Positions 35,760 through 44,440 of a DNA stretch of 64,000 nucleotides are shown here, piece by piece. The notes beneath the pieces were generated by a model. That model saw nothing but the letters and a program-made list of their open reading frames with translations. It ran no database searches and was not told the DNA's origin. The position numbers and the translations under genes were made by a program. This DNA is from Pseudoalteromonas sp. '520P1 No. 423' (GTDB taxonomy: Bacteria > Pseudomonadota > Gammaproteobacteria > Enterobacterales > Alteromonadaceae), in NCBI RefSeq assembly GCF_001269985.1, contig NZ_BBZB01000002.1, positions 310,001 to 374,000 on the forward strand, in the 5' to 3' direction. Position 1 is the first letter of the stretch. Each line of letters opens with the position of its first letter.

Positions 35760-36789
35760 TATTAATACTGTTGCAGAGATCGAATTTGAGCTTAGAGAGG
35801 AAATCGGCCAAGAAGGACGAAACTCGCAAGTATTCAGGAGTTATGATCAAGCTCTAGACGCAGAGCTTGTCGTCAAACGTGTACCTAAGAATAATGTAGC
35901 TGATGCGGATGCTTTATTTAATGAAGCAAGGACTCTATATAAAAGCTCTCATCCATATGTTGTGCCAATAAACTATGCTTGCCAAGATAATGATTTCATA
36001 TATTTAGCCATGCCTTATTTTCCTGAAGGTTCGTTAGCTCAATTAATGAGACAGCGCTTTTTAACCGTAAGAGAAATAATAAGATTCACTTGTCAGTTTG
36101 TTAGTGGACTTCACAATATCCACTCTAAGGGGCTTATTCACTTTGATATAAAACCAGACAATATATTATTAAGCCATCGTAGTGAAGCGCTTCTTTCTGA
36201 TTTTGGGCTTGCTAAACATACTAATTCATTAGGGTTAGCCAGACCCAATCAGATGTATGTGAAACAATTACCTCCAGAGTGTTTTGCGGCGAATGAATAT
36301 ACAACCGCATTTGATGTATATCAGGTAGGTTTAACTCTTTATAGAATGTGTGTTGGAAGTGAAGCATTTAATCAGCAGTTTATGAATTATGTTGTTGCTG
36401 GTAACTTAGACCGTCCTCGATTTCAGGATGCTTTAAGGAATGAGGCATTTCCTAATAGATCTGCATACCCTGAACATATCCCTGATAAGATTAAACAAAC
36501 TATTAGTACATGTTTAAAGCCATTACCCGATGATCGATTTTCGTCTGTATTAGAAATTACTAACGCTCTGTCTTCTATCGATGAAAAACTGTTTGATTGG
36601 CAGTTTGAATTGAACGGAAACCAAAGGAGATGGTCAAAAGAATTCAACGGTGCAATTAAGTATATTGCGATTGAAAATGGAAATTCTATTGCGAAACGCG
36701 TACCATCGACTGGCAGAGAAACGAATATTAACCAATACTGTATTAATAATATTGGAGTTAGAGACCTAAAGCGGTTCTTCAAAATCTAA
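35752..36789 (+). CDS. Hanks-type Ser/Thr protein kinase
   Basis: 345 residues with a full kinase domain. ATP-binding Lys lies in AELVVKRVPK, the glutamate helix in ADALFNEARTLYKSSHPYVV, the hinge in YLAMPYFPEGSLAQLM, the catalytic loop is HFDIKPDNILL (about 130-140), and DFGLAKH (about 149) is followed by PPECF and DVYQVGLTLYRMC. HFD instead of HRD makes it a non-RD kinase. There is no membrane segment, PASTA or other sensor domain; the C-terminal ~80 residues (FDWQFELNGNQRRWSKEFNG) are an additional unknown domain. It is the middle gene of a coupled trio inside the defence region, so a role in phage response by phosphorylation is plausible. Confidence 0.85.
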   Translation: MLNINTVAEIEFELREEIGQEGRNSQVFRSYDQALDAELVVKRVPKNNVADADALFNEARTLYKSSHPYVVPINYACQDNDFIYLAMPYFPEGSLAQLMRQRFLTVREIIRFTCQFVSGLHNIHSKGLIHFDIKPDNILLSHRSEALLSDFGLAKHTNSLGLARPNQMYVKQLPPECFAANEYTTAFDVYQVGLTLYRMCVGSEAFNQQFMNYVVAGNLDRPRFQDALRNEAFPNRSAYPEHIPDKIKQTISTCLKPLPDDRFSSVLEITNALSSIDEKLFDWQFELNGNQRRWSKEFNGAIKYIAIENGNSIAKRVPSTGRETNINQYCINNIGVRDLKRFFKI

Positions 36790-36969
36790 ATGAAAAATAA
36801 AACAACTGTAAATAAAAAAAGTTTTAAAAGCAGAGCTTCTTTGACACAGAAGTCTGCTCAGTTGTCGTATGAAGAAAAGTTAAAATTATCTAAAACCTCT
36901 AGACCCGCATCAGACTATGACCTGGAAATCGATTCTAACTGGTATGGGTCATTTGTTTTAAAGAGCTAA
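36790..36969 (+). CDS. Basic 59-aa protein of kinase operon
   Basis: ATG 36790 directly follows the kinase stop (TAAATG), and the frame runs 60 codons to TAA 36969. The N-terminal half is very Lys/Ser-rich (MKNKTTVNKKSFKSRASLTQ) and the C-terminal half acidic to aromatic (DYDLEIDSNWYGSFVLKS). The many Ser/Thr residues in a basic context make it a natural candidate substrate or inhibitor of the kinase. No family is recognised. Tight spacing is the main evidence that it is a gene. Confidence 0.6.
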   Translation: MKNKTTVNKKSFKSRASLTQKSAQLSYEEKLKLSKTSRPASDYDLEIDSNWYGSFVLKS

Positions 36970-37047
36970 TTTAAATCTTCACACTAACTCTTCTTCATAA
37001 TATTCTTTAGAATTTAAAATCCCATGAATGATGCAAGATATCCTGAA

Positions 37048-37863
37048 TCAATGCTTATTGTTTTGATATCGGTGTCGCACGTTACGGACGGCATCATCTG
37101 TCGCAAGATTGTCAGCAGGTAAATCAAGTATGACATTAATAATGTCAGCCATAGCGTTATGGCTAAAACGGAAATCACTTGGTAAACCGTTAGGCTCATC
37201 AAACCTATTGTCAAAAGCAATAACAAAGTCTTTAAAATCTGACTGCCTTCCAGTGATAACATGTTCAGGATACTCACTATGAGTAGGGTTTGGTTGCACC
37301 TCTTCAAACTCAGCAATTGCAGATAATAAGTCAGACCTACTAGGCCAGTATTTCAGATCGTACTGATACGTAAGAGATTTAATTTTTTCAGAAACATGAG
37401 ACTCATACAAGTAGTTACCTTCACTTGCTTGGTCAAGTAAGTCATCAAGGAATTGGTACTCTGGTTTAGAGAAACCTGAAGATTCATATAAGTCATCTTG
37501 CCTTTGAAGTTTCGAAGCTAATTGTGATGCCAACATAACTATGTCTTTCTTTAACTCTTTCAGCTCTTTATATTTATTTCTAACTTGAATCACATCTTCT
37601 TTTTTAAAATTGAAACTATGCCAAATAAGCTCTAAAGTTAGCCAAATATAAGTATTACTTGGTGGAACACCCTCAAACTTATCAGAATATCCAAAATTAT
37701 CGATTAATTCTTGAAATGGTAGTGATAACTCATCAGCTCGATTGATCATACTTTCCATTACAGGCCAGTATGACATCCATATTCCTTTCTCTTTATTATA
37801 TTTAAGCTCTCTTTTTATAAAAGCTTTGCAAAACTGTGTAGGGGTATTTTTCGGTAAGTTCAT
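37048..37863 (-). CDS. Hypothetical protein, 271 aa
   Basis: The start is set at ATG 37863 because AAGGAAAA lies upstream on that strand and the protein then begins MNLPKNTPTQFCKAF; a longer frame to 37911 exists. A soluble, mostly helical protein, rich in charged and aromatic residues (WPVMESMINRADELSLPFQE, LTLELIWHSFNFKKEDVIQV), with no catalytic motif seen. It converges with the kinase operon, 78 bp between stops. It may be an independent cargo gene. No family is recognised. Confidence 0.6.
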   Translation of the reverse strand: MNLPKNTPTQFCKAFIKRELKYNKEKGIWMSYWPVMESMINRADELSLPFQELIDNFGYSDKFEGVPPSNTYIWLTLELIWHSFNFKKEDVIQVRNKYKELKELKKDIVMLASQLASKLQRQDDLYESSGFSKPEYQFLDDLLDQASEGNYLYESHVSEKIKSLTYQYDLKYWPSRSDLLSAIAEFEEVQPNPTHSEYPEHVITGRQSDFKDFVIAFDNRFDEPNGLPSDFRFSHNAMADIINVILDLPADNLATDDAVRNVRHRYQNNKH

Positions 37864-38265
37864 AAACGTTTTTTCCTTTAAATTTATTTCACTAGCATAA
37901 CGTGTGATCAAATTACGTCCGTATCTAAAGAAATAAAATTAGGTCTTCTTTAGATCGGGGAAACAAAAAGCCCCGTTAATAGTTGGTCTAGTGGATATTA
38001 GAGAAGATTCATTTATATATATGTTTAATACTCTCTTTAGCCTGTTTTCTATCACTAAATATCTTTAGTATTTCACCACGCTGGACTTCCCAGATTTCAC
38101 TTGACAGATTTTAATCCAAAAATGGAACTTTATATAAACTGACAAATGTCACGTCAGTTTTTAGCTATGAAAAGGTCAGCTATTCAGACGAAAGGGTCAT
38201 TCAACGAGTCTAAAGAATTGCAAAGGGAAGGGGGGATTTAAGCCATAGCCTCTTGTTAACTATGT
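37864..38265. other. Non-coding stretch containing a dispersed repeat
   Basis: No gene was seen. The right part (38174-38264) is a copy of a ~90-bp repeat also present at 47192-47281; both copies abut the stop codon of a leftward gene. AAAAAGCCCCG and GTTAATAG-type sequence near 37970 may form a weak terminator. The rest is AT-rich without structure that I recognise. Confidence 0.5.
38174..38264. repeat. Dispersed ~90-bp repeat, copy A
   Basis: Its edge CCATAGCCTCTTGTTAACTATG matches copy B (CCATAGTCTCTTGTTAGCTATA) at 19 of 22 positions, and there is further patchy identity inward (GTCATTCA/GACATTCA, TCTAAA). Total lengths are 91 and 90 bp. Confidence 0.5.
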
Positions 38266-38955
38266 TTAAGATAGTTTCACCATATTCTTGAAAGATTTAA
38301 ATCCAACAGCCTTTGCAGTTGTTCCCTGATCGGATAAGCCTAATTCGCTACATACTATGGCGTAAATTTTTTTAGGAAAACCACCAGGAAAACTCCATTG
38401 TTCACCTGATTTCTCCATTTTAACAACACCAGAGATGTTGGGATACTTCCTTTTGAGCTGATTTTTTAAAATGTAGCTAGAAAGCTCTTTACTGTATTTA
38501 AAACCCTTACTTTTTACTTCTGAGATTAAAGCCAATAACTCCGATGCTTCTGTTTTATTCATATTATGAGTGAGCATAAATAGAGATTCTTTGCCTTTTA
38601 TAACTTCAGGTAAAATTGAAGGTACTGGCTTCGCTGAAACAGAAACTACACTTTTTGTTTTCATAGACGCAGGTGGTGTTAATTTGGATACCTTTTTGCT
38701 TGCTTCAGCTAGTTTACGAGTCAACTCTCTGGTTTTTGTTCGTTCATCTTCTAGTAACTTTTCAAATTTTCCCTGTTCTTCACGAACTATATCGACTGCT
38801 ATTATGTCAGATAGAATAGTTCCCTGCTGTAGTTCTTCTACGATTTTGAGCGCTCGACCTCTGCTAAACACATAATGAATAAGCAACTCTTTAATAAAAA
38901 TGCCGTAGTGAGTCCCTTTCTCATCATTATGTAGCTTTTTAACCTTGTATGACAT
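38266..38955 (-). CDS. Hypothetical coiled-coil protein, 229 aa
   Basis: The N-terminal ~60 residues form a possible small alpha/beta domain (THYGIFIKELLIHYVFSRGR), then a coiled coil (about 60-95, EEQGKFEKLLEDERTKTREL), a Pro/Ser/Val linker and a helical C-terminal domain (SLFMLTHNMNKTEASELLAL ... GFKSFKNMVKLS). No enzyme motif is present. It is a leftward single gene, with the dispersed repeat copy touching its stop codon. Function unknown. Confidence 0.6.
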   Translation of the reverse strand: MSYKVKKLHNDEKGTHYGIFIKELLIHYVFSRGRALKIVEELQQGTILSDIIAVDIVREEQGKFEKLLEDERTKTRELTRKLAEASKKVSKLTPPASMKTKSVVSVSAKPVPSILPEVIKGKESLFMLTHNMNKTEASELLALISEVKSKGFKYSKELSSYILKNQLKRKYPNISGVVKMEKSGEQWSFPGGFPKKIYAIVCSELGLSDQGTTAKAVGFKSFKNMVKLS

Positions 38956-39299
38956 ATTTTTTATTCTTCTGCAAAACAGCCAATAGGCTCATTTATTCCC
39001 TGTTTAAATACGTACTTTATCCGTATATTATGATTTTAATTTATCCAAAATACGCTTATTCACTCATTATATCAAAGGCTTTGATAAATATTTTATGTTT
39101 TATATATGCGTGAAAGACGAAGTTTTTCCACTTATCAAATATACATTAACAAAACTGTAGATTAATAAAGTAGATTTTATGATTTTTATTATTATACCTA
39201 CCATTAAAATAAGTAACATGGACTTCCCATAATTGCTAGGCATTGATAATTCGTAGCAATATAATTTAAAGCTAAAATAGGGAAGCCCTTTCATCAGTT
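38956..39299. other. Non-coding stretch
   Basis: Very AT-rich, with no credible coding frame (a 64-codon frame on the minus strand has poor composition and no ribosome-binding site). It probably holds the promoter of the 229-aa gene. Nothing else was seen. Confidence 0.45.
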
Positions 39300-40454
39300 T
39301 TAGGAAACTGAATCGGCATATTTTTGCATTTTTAATTTAGCTTTTTCAGATATTTCGGGTAAGTTTAATCCATCATAGCCACCGACCTCTAGAGGCCCGT
39401 ATCCATCCCACTCTTCACCTGTATAACTATTAATTGCAATATGTTCATCTTGAGTAATATCGAAGCCGTTTTGTAGTCCGTAATAGTACCAAAACCACTT
39501 TTCGTTATCAGACATAGAAGTATTAAGTGTTGATTCATCTACATCAAAATATGATTCACTATTATCCATATAAAAAGCAATAGATTCCTTTGAAGGATGA
39601 TTTAATAAGGTAAGAACATACCAGCTTGTATACAAATCATAAAATTCAGCTGAATGTTTTAAAAGTTCATTTTCAAATAAATAATCTAATGATTTAATCA
39701 CTAAATGGGGAGATTCTTGAAATATACTTGTCCATTTAGAGTTATGATTGGAGCCGAAAATATCTATAAAAGGTTTGATTGATTGAGGTTTGTTCAAGTT
39801 ACAGGTTTTAAAGTTTTCTGTTTCATGAGTTATTTCACTTAAGAACACTTTATATAATTTCATTGCTTTAAAATTGTCGGCTATTGTATTTTGAAATGAT
39901 GAAAGTTGCTCTCCAGAAAGCTTTTTATTATGCCAATATTCTCCAGCTCGATTATCAGAATCACTTTCGTAGAAACTTAACACACTAGTACAAAGCACTA
40001 AAGCGCACAAAATAGCATCAGTTGAATCTTGCTTAATTAATACCTTTAATTGGTTGATAAAGTCAGAGTGAAGTCGTGTTATTTCCTTAACGTCATTAAA
40101 TTGCTCTAATTCATCAAAGTAAATAGCTTCATTTAAGCTTTTTAAATAATAAGCTATGTTTTCCAAGGCAGGCTTTTCGAAAGAGTGATTCAGATCACTA
40201 ATAGATTGAGTAATTTTTAATGCAGTAGCAGTTTTATAATTTAAGTTTAATGCCCGTTCAAAACTTTGCTTTTGCGACTGCTCTTTTTCTCGTGGTGTTA
40301 TTTTTTTTAATGGGTCATTACATGCTTGAAATGCAGCATAACTTCCATACCCATAATAAGCTGATACAAGTTCATAAAGGTGGGCTTTCTTAGTTTTAAG
40401 ACTTTCTTGAAGTAATGCTGAATGTAGAGTGTGTACTAAAGTTTTAATATTCAT
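39300..40454 (-). CDS. Hypothetical protein with ICE-type GYxSYAAxQA N-terminal domain
   Basis: 384 residues from ATG 40454 (earlier in-frame starts up to 40496 cannot be excluded). Residues about 10-50 carry LQESLKTKKAHLYELVSAYYGYGSYAAFQACNDP. This domain, with its GYxSYAAxQA core, is shared by many proteins encoded on integrative and conjugative elements and plasmids; its role is unknown to me. The long C-terminal part is helical with aromatic-rich segments (WTSIFQESPHLVIKSLDYLF, EWDGYGPLEVGGYDGLNLPE). It marks this region as mobile-element cargo. It is the last sizeable gene before the right end of the island. Confidence 0.6.
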   Translation of the reverse strand: MNIKTLVHTLHSALLQESLKTKKAHLYELVSAYYGYGSYAAFQACNDPLKKITPREKEQSQKQSFERALNLNYKTATALKITQSISDLNHSFEKPALENIAYYLKSLNEAIYFDELEQFNDVKEITRLHSDFINQLKVLIKQDSTDAILCALVLCTSVLSFYESDSDNRAGEYWHNKKLSGEQLSSFQNTIADNFKAMKLYKVFLSEITHETENFKTCNLNKPQSIKPFIDIFGSNHNSKWTSIFQESPHLVIKSLDYLFENELLKHSAEFYDLYTSWYVLTLLNHPSKESIAFYMDNSESYFDVDESTLNTSMSDNEKWFWYYYGLQNGFDITQDEHIAINSYTGEEWDGYGPLEVGGYDGLNLPEISEKAKLKMQKYADSVS

Positions 40455-40746
40455 TATAAACATATCCATATGCTTGAGGCAGAAATCTACTGGCAATCAA
40501 TACCACACGCGATTACGGCTGACTTCTCAAGCTGCGTAATGTTTACAAAATACATGAATCACTAATTTTAAATCTTTCGATGATGGTTGCTATTTTTCAC
40601 TCGCGTGCAAGTGTGGCTAGCGCCTTGATTGAAAGAATATAGTTATTATTCTAAGATTGCAATCTAGATATTTGTTTTTATGTATTTAAGACTTTAAAAT
40701 TTATAATGTTTCAGGATAAAAGATAGTTAAATTAATGGATTAAACT

Positions 40747-40977
40747 ATGGATGGAAGGATGCTCGCTGCTGTAATTGGGGTTTTAATTACATCGTTATAT
40801 GCTGCATTTGCATGCTACCGTAAATTGCATCATGAAAAAGTAAAAACAAATAAACGCATTCTATATTTCCGACTTGAGTACCGCTATTTAATTAAAACAC
40901 ATTATGCAGACCCTCATGGAATTGTACCATTACAATACCTTCGAGAGTTGTTATTACACCCATTAGAAAGGCTATGA
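40747..40977 (+). CDS. Small putative membrane protein, 76 aa
   Basis: An N-terminal hydrophobic segment (LAAVIGVLITSLYAAFACY) is followed by a basic, Tyr/Leu-rich tail ending HPLERL. The start ATG 40747 has no strong ribosome-binding site; a second ATG lies at 40759. Coding status is uncertain, but composition and the single membrane helix are plausible. It is the rightmost possible gene of the island. Confidence 0.4.
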   Translation: MDGRMLAAVIGVLITSLYAAFACYRKLHHEKVKTNKRILYFRLEYRYLIKTHYADPHGIVPLQYLRELLLHPLERL

Positions 40978-41451
40978 TTATTCTTACATCTAAATTGTAG
41001 CCTCTACCTACACCTGCACACCCAAATAATGATATGTGGGCATTGGAATTAAATACACAGGACAGTACGCAAATTCAGTGGTTGGCTAATTTTCAAGTAG
41101 AGAACCTTTGCTAAGTGACTTCCGTTATATATTGTTGATTTCAGCCAGAATAGGTTGTTTACGTAATAGTGTTTATTGTCACTATAGTGGCGTATTTCAA
41201 GCTTAATAGTGATGATAAACACTATTAATTTTCGGTTGTATTATCACATTATAGCGGTACAGGGAGTACAGTAATTACAAAAAAACAAGTATTAGTAAAA
41301 GGCTTATTTACGGGACATTACATTTTATCATCTTCGGCTAGAATACACTGATATCATAAAAATCTTATCCCCCTAATATTGCAATATAACATTATTAGCG
41401 TAAAAAACTGTTTTCAACTTTAGCATCGTTATGTTTTGAGCGTATATTTTT

Positions 41452-41531
41452 ATCTACAATTTTATTGTAACAAAAGTTCATATTCTTATAATTAATTAAG
41501 ATTAAATAAATATCTACTGTAGATATTTATT
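41452..41531. repeat. Subterminal ATCTAC motifs and 27-bp dyad
   Basis: ATCTACAA at 41452-41459, and a near-perfect 27-bp palindrome AATAAATATCTAC-T-GTAGATATTTATT at 41505-41531 (13-bp arms). Both use the same ATCTAC core as the terminal repeats at each island end, so they may be additional recombinase or accessory-protein binding sites. Confidence 0.5.
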
Positions 41532-41605
41532 CCTTGGTATAAATACATATAACCAGTGATTAATGGCCTATATATTAACAAGTTAAACCCACCCACCCAC
41601 CTAAA

Positions 41606-41633
41606 ATCTACAAAATGCAATTTGAGTAAAGGT
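41606..41633 (-). repeat. Right terminal repeat of island
   Basis: Read on the minus strand: ACCTTTACT (41633-41625), 11 bases, TTGTAGAT (41613-41606). This mirrors the left end (ACCTACACT, 12 bases, TTGTAGAT). It ends three bases before the inferred junction with the dehydrogenase gene. Confidence 0.55.
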
Positions 41634-41636
41634 TGC

Positions 41637-41873
41637 AGAATGTCAAAAGCGGCACTCAATGCTGCAGGAATGTCGTTAGCTAAAGATTTAGAGCAAGATA
41701 AAGTGGCGGTTGGCATTTACCATCCAGGTTATGTACAAACAGATATGGTGAACAATAATGGCGATATCAGTGCTGATGTTGCTGCAATTCGCATTACACA
41801 ATTAATTGATGAACTGACATTGAAAGCTTCAGGCGTATTTAGACATTCAAATGGTGAAGTATTACCTTGGTAA
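41637..41873 (+). pseudogene. Short-chain dehydrogenase, 3' part (split by island)
   Basis: It begins with AGA ATG TCA AAA and encodes RMSKAALNAAGMSLAKDL ... GEVLPW. When joined to the Tyr that ends the 5' half, this restores the active-site YRMSK (Tyr-x-x-x-Lys) of the SDR family and a 226-residue protein. The Met at 41640 is not a true start: it lacks a ribosome-binding site and the Rossmann half is absent. Confidence 0.9.
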
Positions 41874-41939
41874 CTTGCTAACTAACGATACCATTTCCGT
41901 TAATTAACTGGTCATTTTATTATCGGAATCGGTATTAGG

Positions 41940-43466
41940 TTAAGTTATTCGATTAATTAACTGATTATTATTTTTACTAGTACCATCTTTTCGCCAAAAC
42001 TCTAAAGCAGGGATTTGTACTTCCCAGACTTCATTTGCATTCCAAGTATAAGTATTTTTATATTTGAGGGTATAAAATTCAGGTTCAAACTCCGATTTCA
42101 ATCGTGTCTTAGCAAAAAAGACATTCGTATTAGGTGAAACTATCACCTCTTTTTGGCTCATAGATTTTATTTGTTGGCGGGTTATTTGTTTACAAATAGG
42201 CTCATGAGGGTTTTTTGGATATAACGAAGAAACAATGCCTTTTTCTATCATATGTGTTTCTTGGCTTATAAAATAAATTCCGCTTCCAAGTGGAAAATAC
42301 CCGACCATAGATAAAAACAAGTTAGTAAAAATTGGATCTATTTGTTTATTCATCGCACTTTCTTTCAAAGTATCATATGCGGTATATATTTTTTTATAAT
42401 TAAACTCAGGTTTAGTTGAAACCATAAAAGAAGAGTAAATAAGTGGAATGCGAAGCAGCTTATGCAATTCACTATTATCATTATTTTCTTTTTCAAAAAA
42501 AGATAATATAAAAGACAATTTTTTTTGTTCAAATTGTGTGTATTCGAGCTTTTCTTCTTGAGTATTGGCTTTTCTTTGCGGGATCCCTATACCTAATTTA
42601 AAATAATCAATTGATTTTAATCTTACAGTCTCAATGAGTGTAGATCTTTCTTTCACACTCAGCATTCGATAACGATCACCTGCAAAAATCTCTTGTGCTT
42701 CTGGCGCGTAACTTCCTATAGAATGTAATAATGCAGCCTTCGCAATTGGTTTTAAAACATCTTCTCTATACTGTGCCATCACTTCATTTGATAGCCCATT
42801 TTGCTCCAATGCCATAAAACTATCGGTATTATTATCAAACATATCTTGCATCGTTTCATTTAGATATGCATTGTTAAAATCTCGAGTGACCCTCACCTCT
42901 TCAAATAACGCAACTACTAACCCAGCAATGTAAATAGGTTTAAATTTTTCATTTCTAATACAACGAACCTCTTCATCAGGAAGCGGTGTAGATAAAACAA
43001 TAGTGCCTAAAAATTGACTAAAAGTGCGCTGATTATTAAGTAAATCAAGCATATTATCCGTTAAGTGGTCTAATGCTTCAAAACGATTGATTTTTTCTTG
43101 CAATATTTTAGAGTGCAATAATTTATATTCTGCTTTTAATTGCTGTTCTAACTTGTATAGCTGAGAGAGATATTTATCCGTAGAATTTTGATTAACGATT
43201 TGTGGTAACTTACCGTGTTCCTTTTTATAGTCATTAATGATATCTATCTGCTCACTATAATTTGCTAAGTTTTTCTTTAATTTTTTGAGCTTTAATAAAT
43301 CAGTTTTATATGTTGTAAAAAAAGTACTTGCTTCATCAACCATTTTTCGATGAGCAGACATAAAAGAAGATATTTTTTTAGACACAGCACTGGCCATGCT
43401 AGGGATCGCAGAAAGCCTTTGAGTTTGATATGTTGACAATTGCCATTTGTTTTTATTATTTTTCAT
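41940..43466 (-). CDS. HDOD/HD-like hypothetical protein, 508 aa
   Basis: A 508-residue soluble protein without a signal peptide. The N-terminal ~180 residues are largely coiled coil (LKKLKKNLANYSEQIDIIND, YKLEQQLKAEYKLLHSKILQ). A central helical domain contains IAKAALLHSIGSYAPEAQEI, which resembles the second metal site of HD-GYP or HDOD domains (LLHDIG) with Ser in place of Asp, so it may be a degenerate HD domain. The C-terminal ~140 residues (GYFPLGSGIYFISQETHM) recall HD-GYP proteins, where GYP/PLG motifs occur. Enzymatic activity is doubtful. It is convergent with the split dehydrogenase and belongs to the chromosome, not the island. Confidence 0.55.
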   Translation of the reverse strand: MKNNKNKWQLSTYQTQRLSAIPSMASAVSKKISSFMSAHRKMVDEASTFFTTYKTDLLKLKKLKKNLANYSEQIDIINDYKKEHGKLPQIVNQNSTDKYLSQLYKLEQQLKAEYKLLHSKILQEKINRFEALDHLTDNMLDLLNNQRTFSQFLGTIVLSTPLPDEEVRCIRNEKFKPIYIAGLVVALFEEVRVTRDFNNAYLNETMQDMFDNNTDSFMALEQNGLSNEVMAQYREDVLKPIAKAALLHSIGSYAPEAQEIFAGDRYRMLSVKERSTLIETVRLKSIDYFKLGIGIPQRKANTQEEKLEYTQFEQKKLSFILSFFEKENNDNSELHKLLRIPLIYSSFMVSTKPEFNYKKIYTAYDTLKESAMNKQIDPIFTNLFLSMVGYFPLGSGIYFISQETHMIEKGIVSSLYPKNPHEPICKQITRQQIKSMSQKEVIVSPNTNVFFAKTRLKSEFEPEFYTLKYKNTYTWNANEVWEVQIPALEFWRKDGTSKNNNQLINRIT

Positions 43467-43687
43467 TTCGTTATTTTGCTTACAGCCTAAACGGTACGTA
43501 TTATATGAACTTCACATGCTATTAAATAACACTTTCTTAACCTTAACTTATCGCATATGAAATGCAATTAATTCTTTAATATTTAGCTTTTAATCAAAAA
43601 AAGATTACAAATTTACGGATATTACGACAGAATAGATAATAATACGCATTTAGTATTAGATCAGGGAAAAATGAAAAAAATACTAAA

Positions 43688-44188
43688 TTGGCTTCTTATT
43701 TTACGCTTACAACATGCTTTTTTTCGGCAACTACTCACGCAAAAGACTTAACAATCGCACTTGGAAATTTTGAACCTTTGTTTTCAGAGCAAGGAAAGCC
43801 AGCACTCTTTAAAGATTTAATTGATAGTGTATATACTTATCTGCCACACAGAAAAATTAGCTATCGCTATATGTTTTCTAATGCCCGCTTAGTACGAGAA
43901 CTCAATGTTCACACCATAGACGGTGCAGCAAATATATTTACTCAAAAAGAAATTCAAGGATGTATAACACAACCCGTATTTGCATATTCAGATGTCGCTA
44001 TCTCACTTAAATCAAAATATTACACAATTAATTCAATATCAGATCTAAACGAAAAGTCAGTAGTCTCTTATCAAAGAGCAATATTGTTATTAGGCAGTGA
44101 ATACAAACAAGCTGTATTGCGTAGTAAACACTAGAAAGAAGTAGCACAACCATTGGAGCAAGCTAAATTACTCTCAAATGGTATATCA
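43688..44188 (+). pseudogene. Periplasmic solute-binding protein (family 3-like), broken
   Basis: The frame encodes a signal peptide (FTLTTCFFSATTHA) and then the first half of an extracellular solute-binding domain (LTIALGNFEPLFSE ... GAANIFTQKEIQGCITQPVF ... SVVSYQRAILLLGSEYK). It meets TAG at 44132-44134 and continues in the same frame as KEVAQPLEQAKLLSNGISEL before decaying. The natural ATG (43671, MKKIL-like) is in another reading frame, so there is also an N-terminal frameshift. Family members are about 240-260 residues; the C-terminal half is missing. Confidence 0.7.
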
Positions 44189-44440
44189 GAATTACCTCAA
44201 TCAACTCGGATTTACTCAATAAAATTCTTGCACTCCTTGTGAGTAAGCAAGCACTAACTATGAAAAAAATCATCCTCCGCTTTATTAATACACAAAGTTT
44301 AATCGTCCCCAAAAACGCTTGTCGCATAAAATCACTAAACATTTAATATTAAAGAAATATTACACTTTAATGACAGTTAGTATACAATCGCGCCTTTATT
44401 GGTCACCCGTTATCGGTACGTAATATGTTCAAGGAATTTT

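Larger units (their letters stand above)
5644..41636. mobile_element. 36-kb defence-type genomic island inserted in SDR gene
   Basis: Boundaries are inferred from the host gene: deleting 5644-41636 rejoins ...GGRYGY to RMSKAALN... in frame. The exact crossover could differ by a few bases on either side, because the core bases TTTCCTCT (left) and TTGC (right) cannot be assigned without an empty site. A tyrosine-recombinase operon lies within 90 bp of the left end, and inverted-repeat-like motifs mark both ends. Cargo includes helicases, an IS, type I restriction-modification and a kinase operon. No conjugation genes were seen, so transfer must depend on another element. The intA-(inactive large protein)-intB-small protein order matches what I know of Tn6283-like strand-biased circularizing elements; Tn554-like or gamma-mobile-trio are alternative names. 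Confidence 0.85.
40978..41636. other. Non-coding right end of the island
   Basis: 660 bp without a gene, carrying the terminal and subterminal motifs listed separately and a (CCCA) run at 41588-41600. A gene-free right end opposite a recombinase-bearing left end is usual for integrase-encoded islands. Confidence 0.55.

Noticed and set aside
37961..38000. Possible terminator with AAAAAGCCCCG
   Set aside because: The complementary arm is weak and no U-run follows.
41556..41873. A 105-residue gene starting at 41556
   Set aside because: Its first 28 codons are island end sequence and the rest is the split dehydrogenase; no ribosome-binding site.
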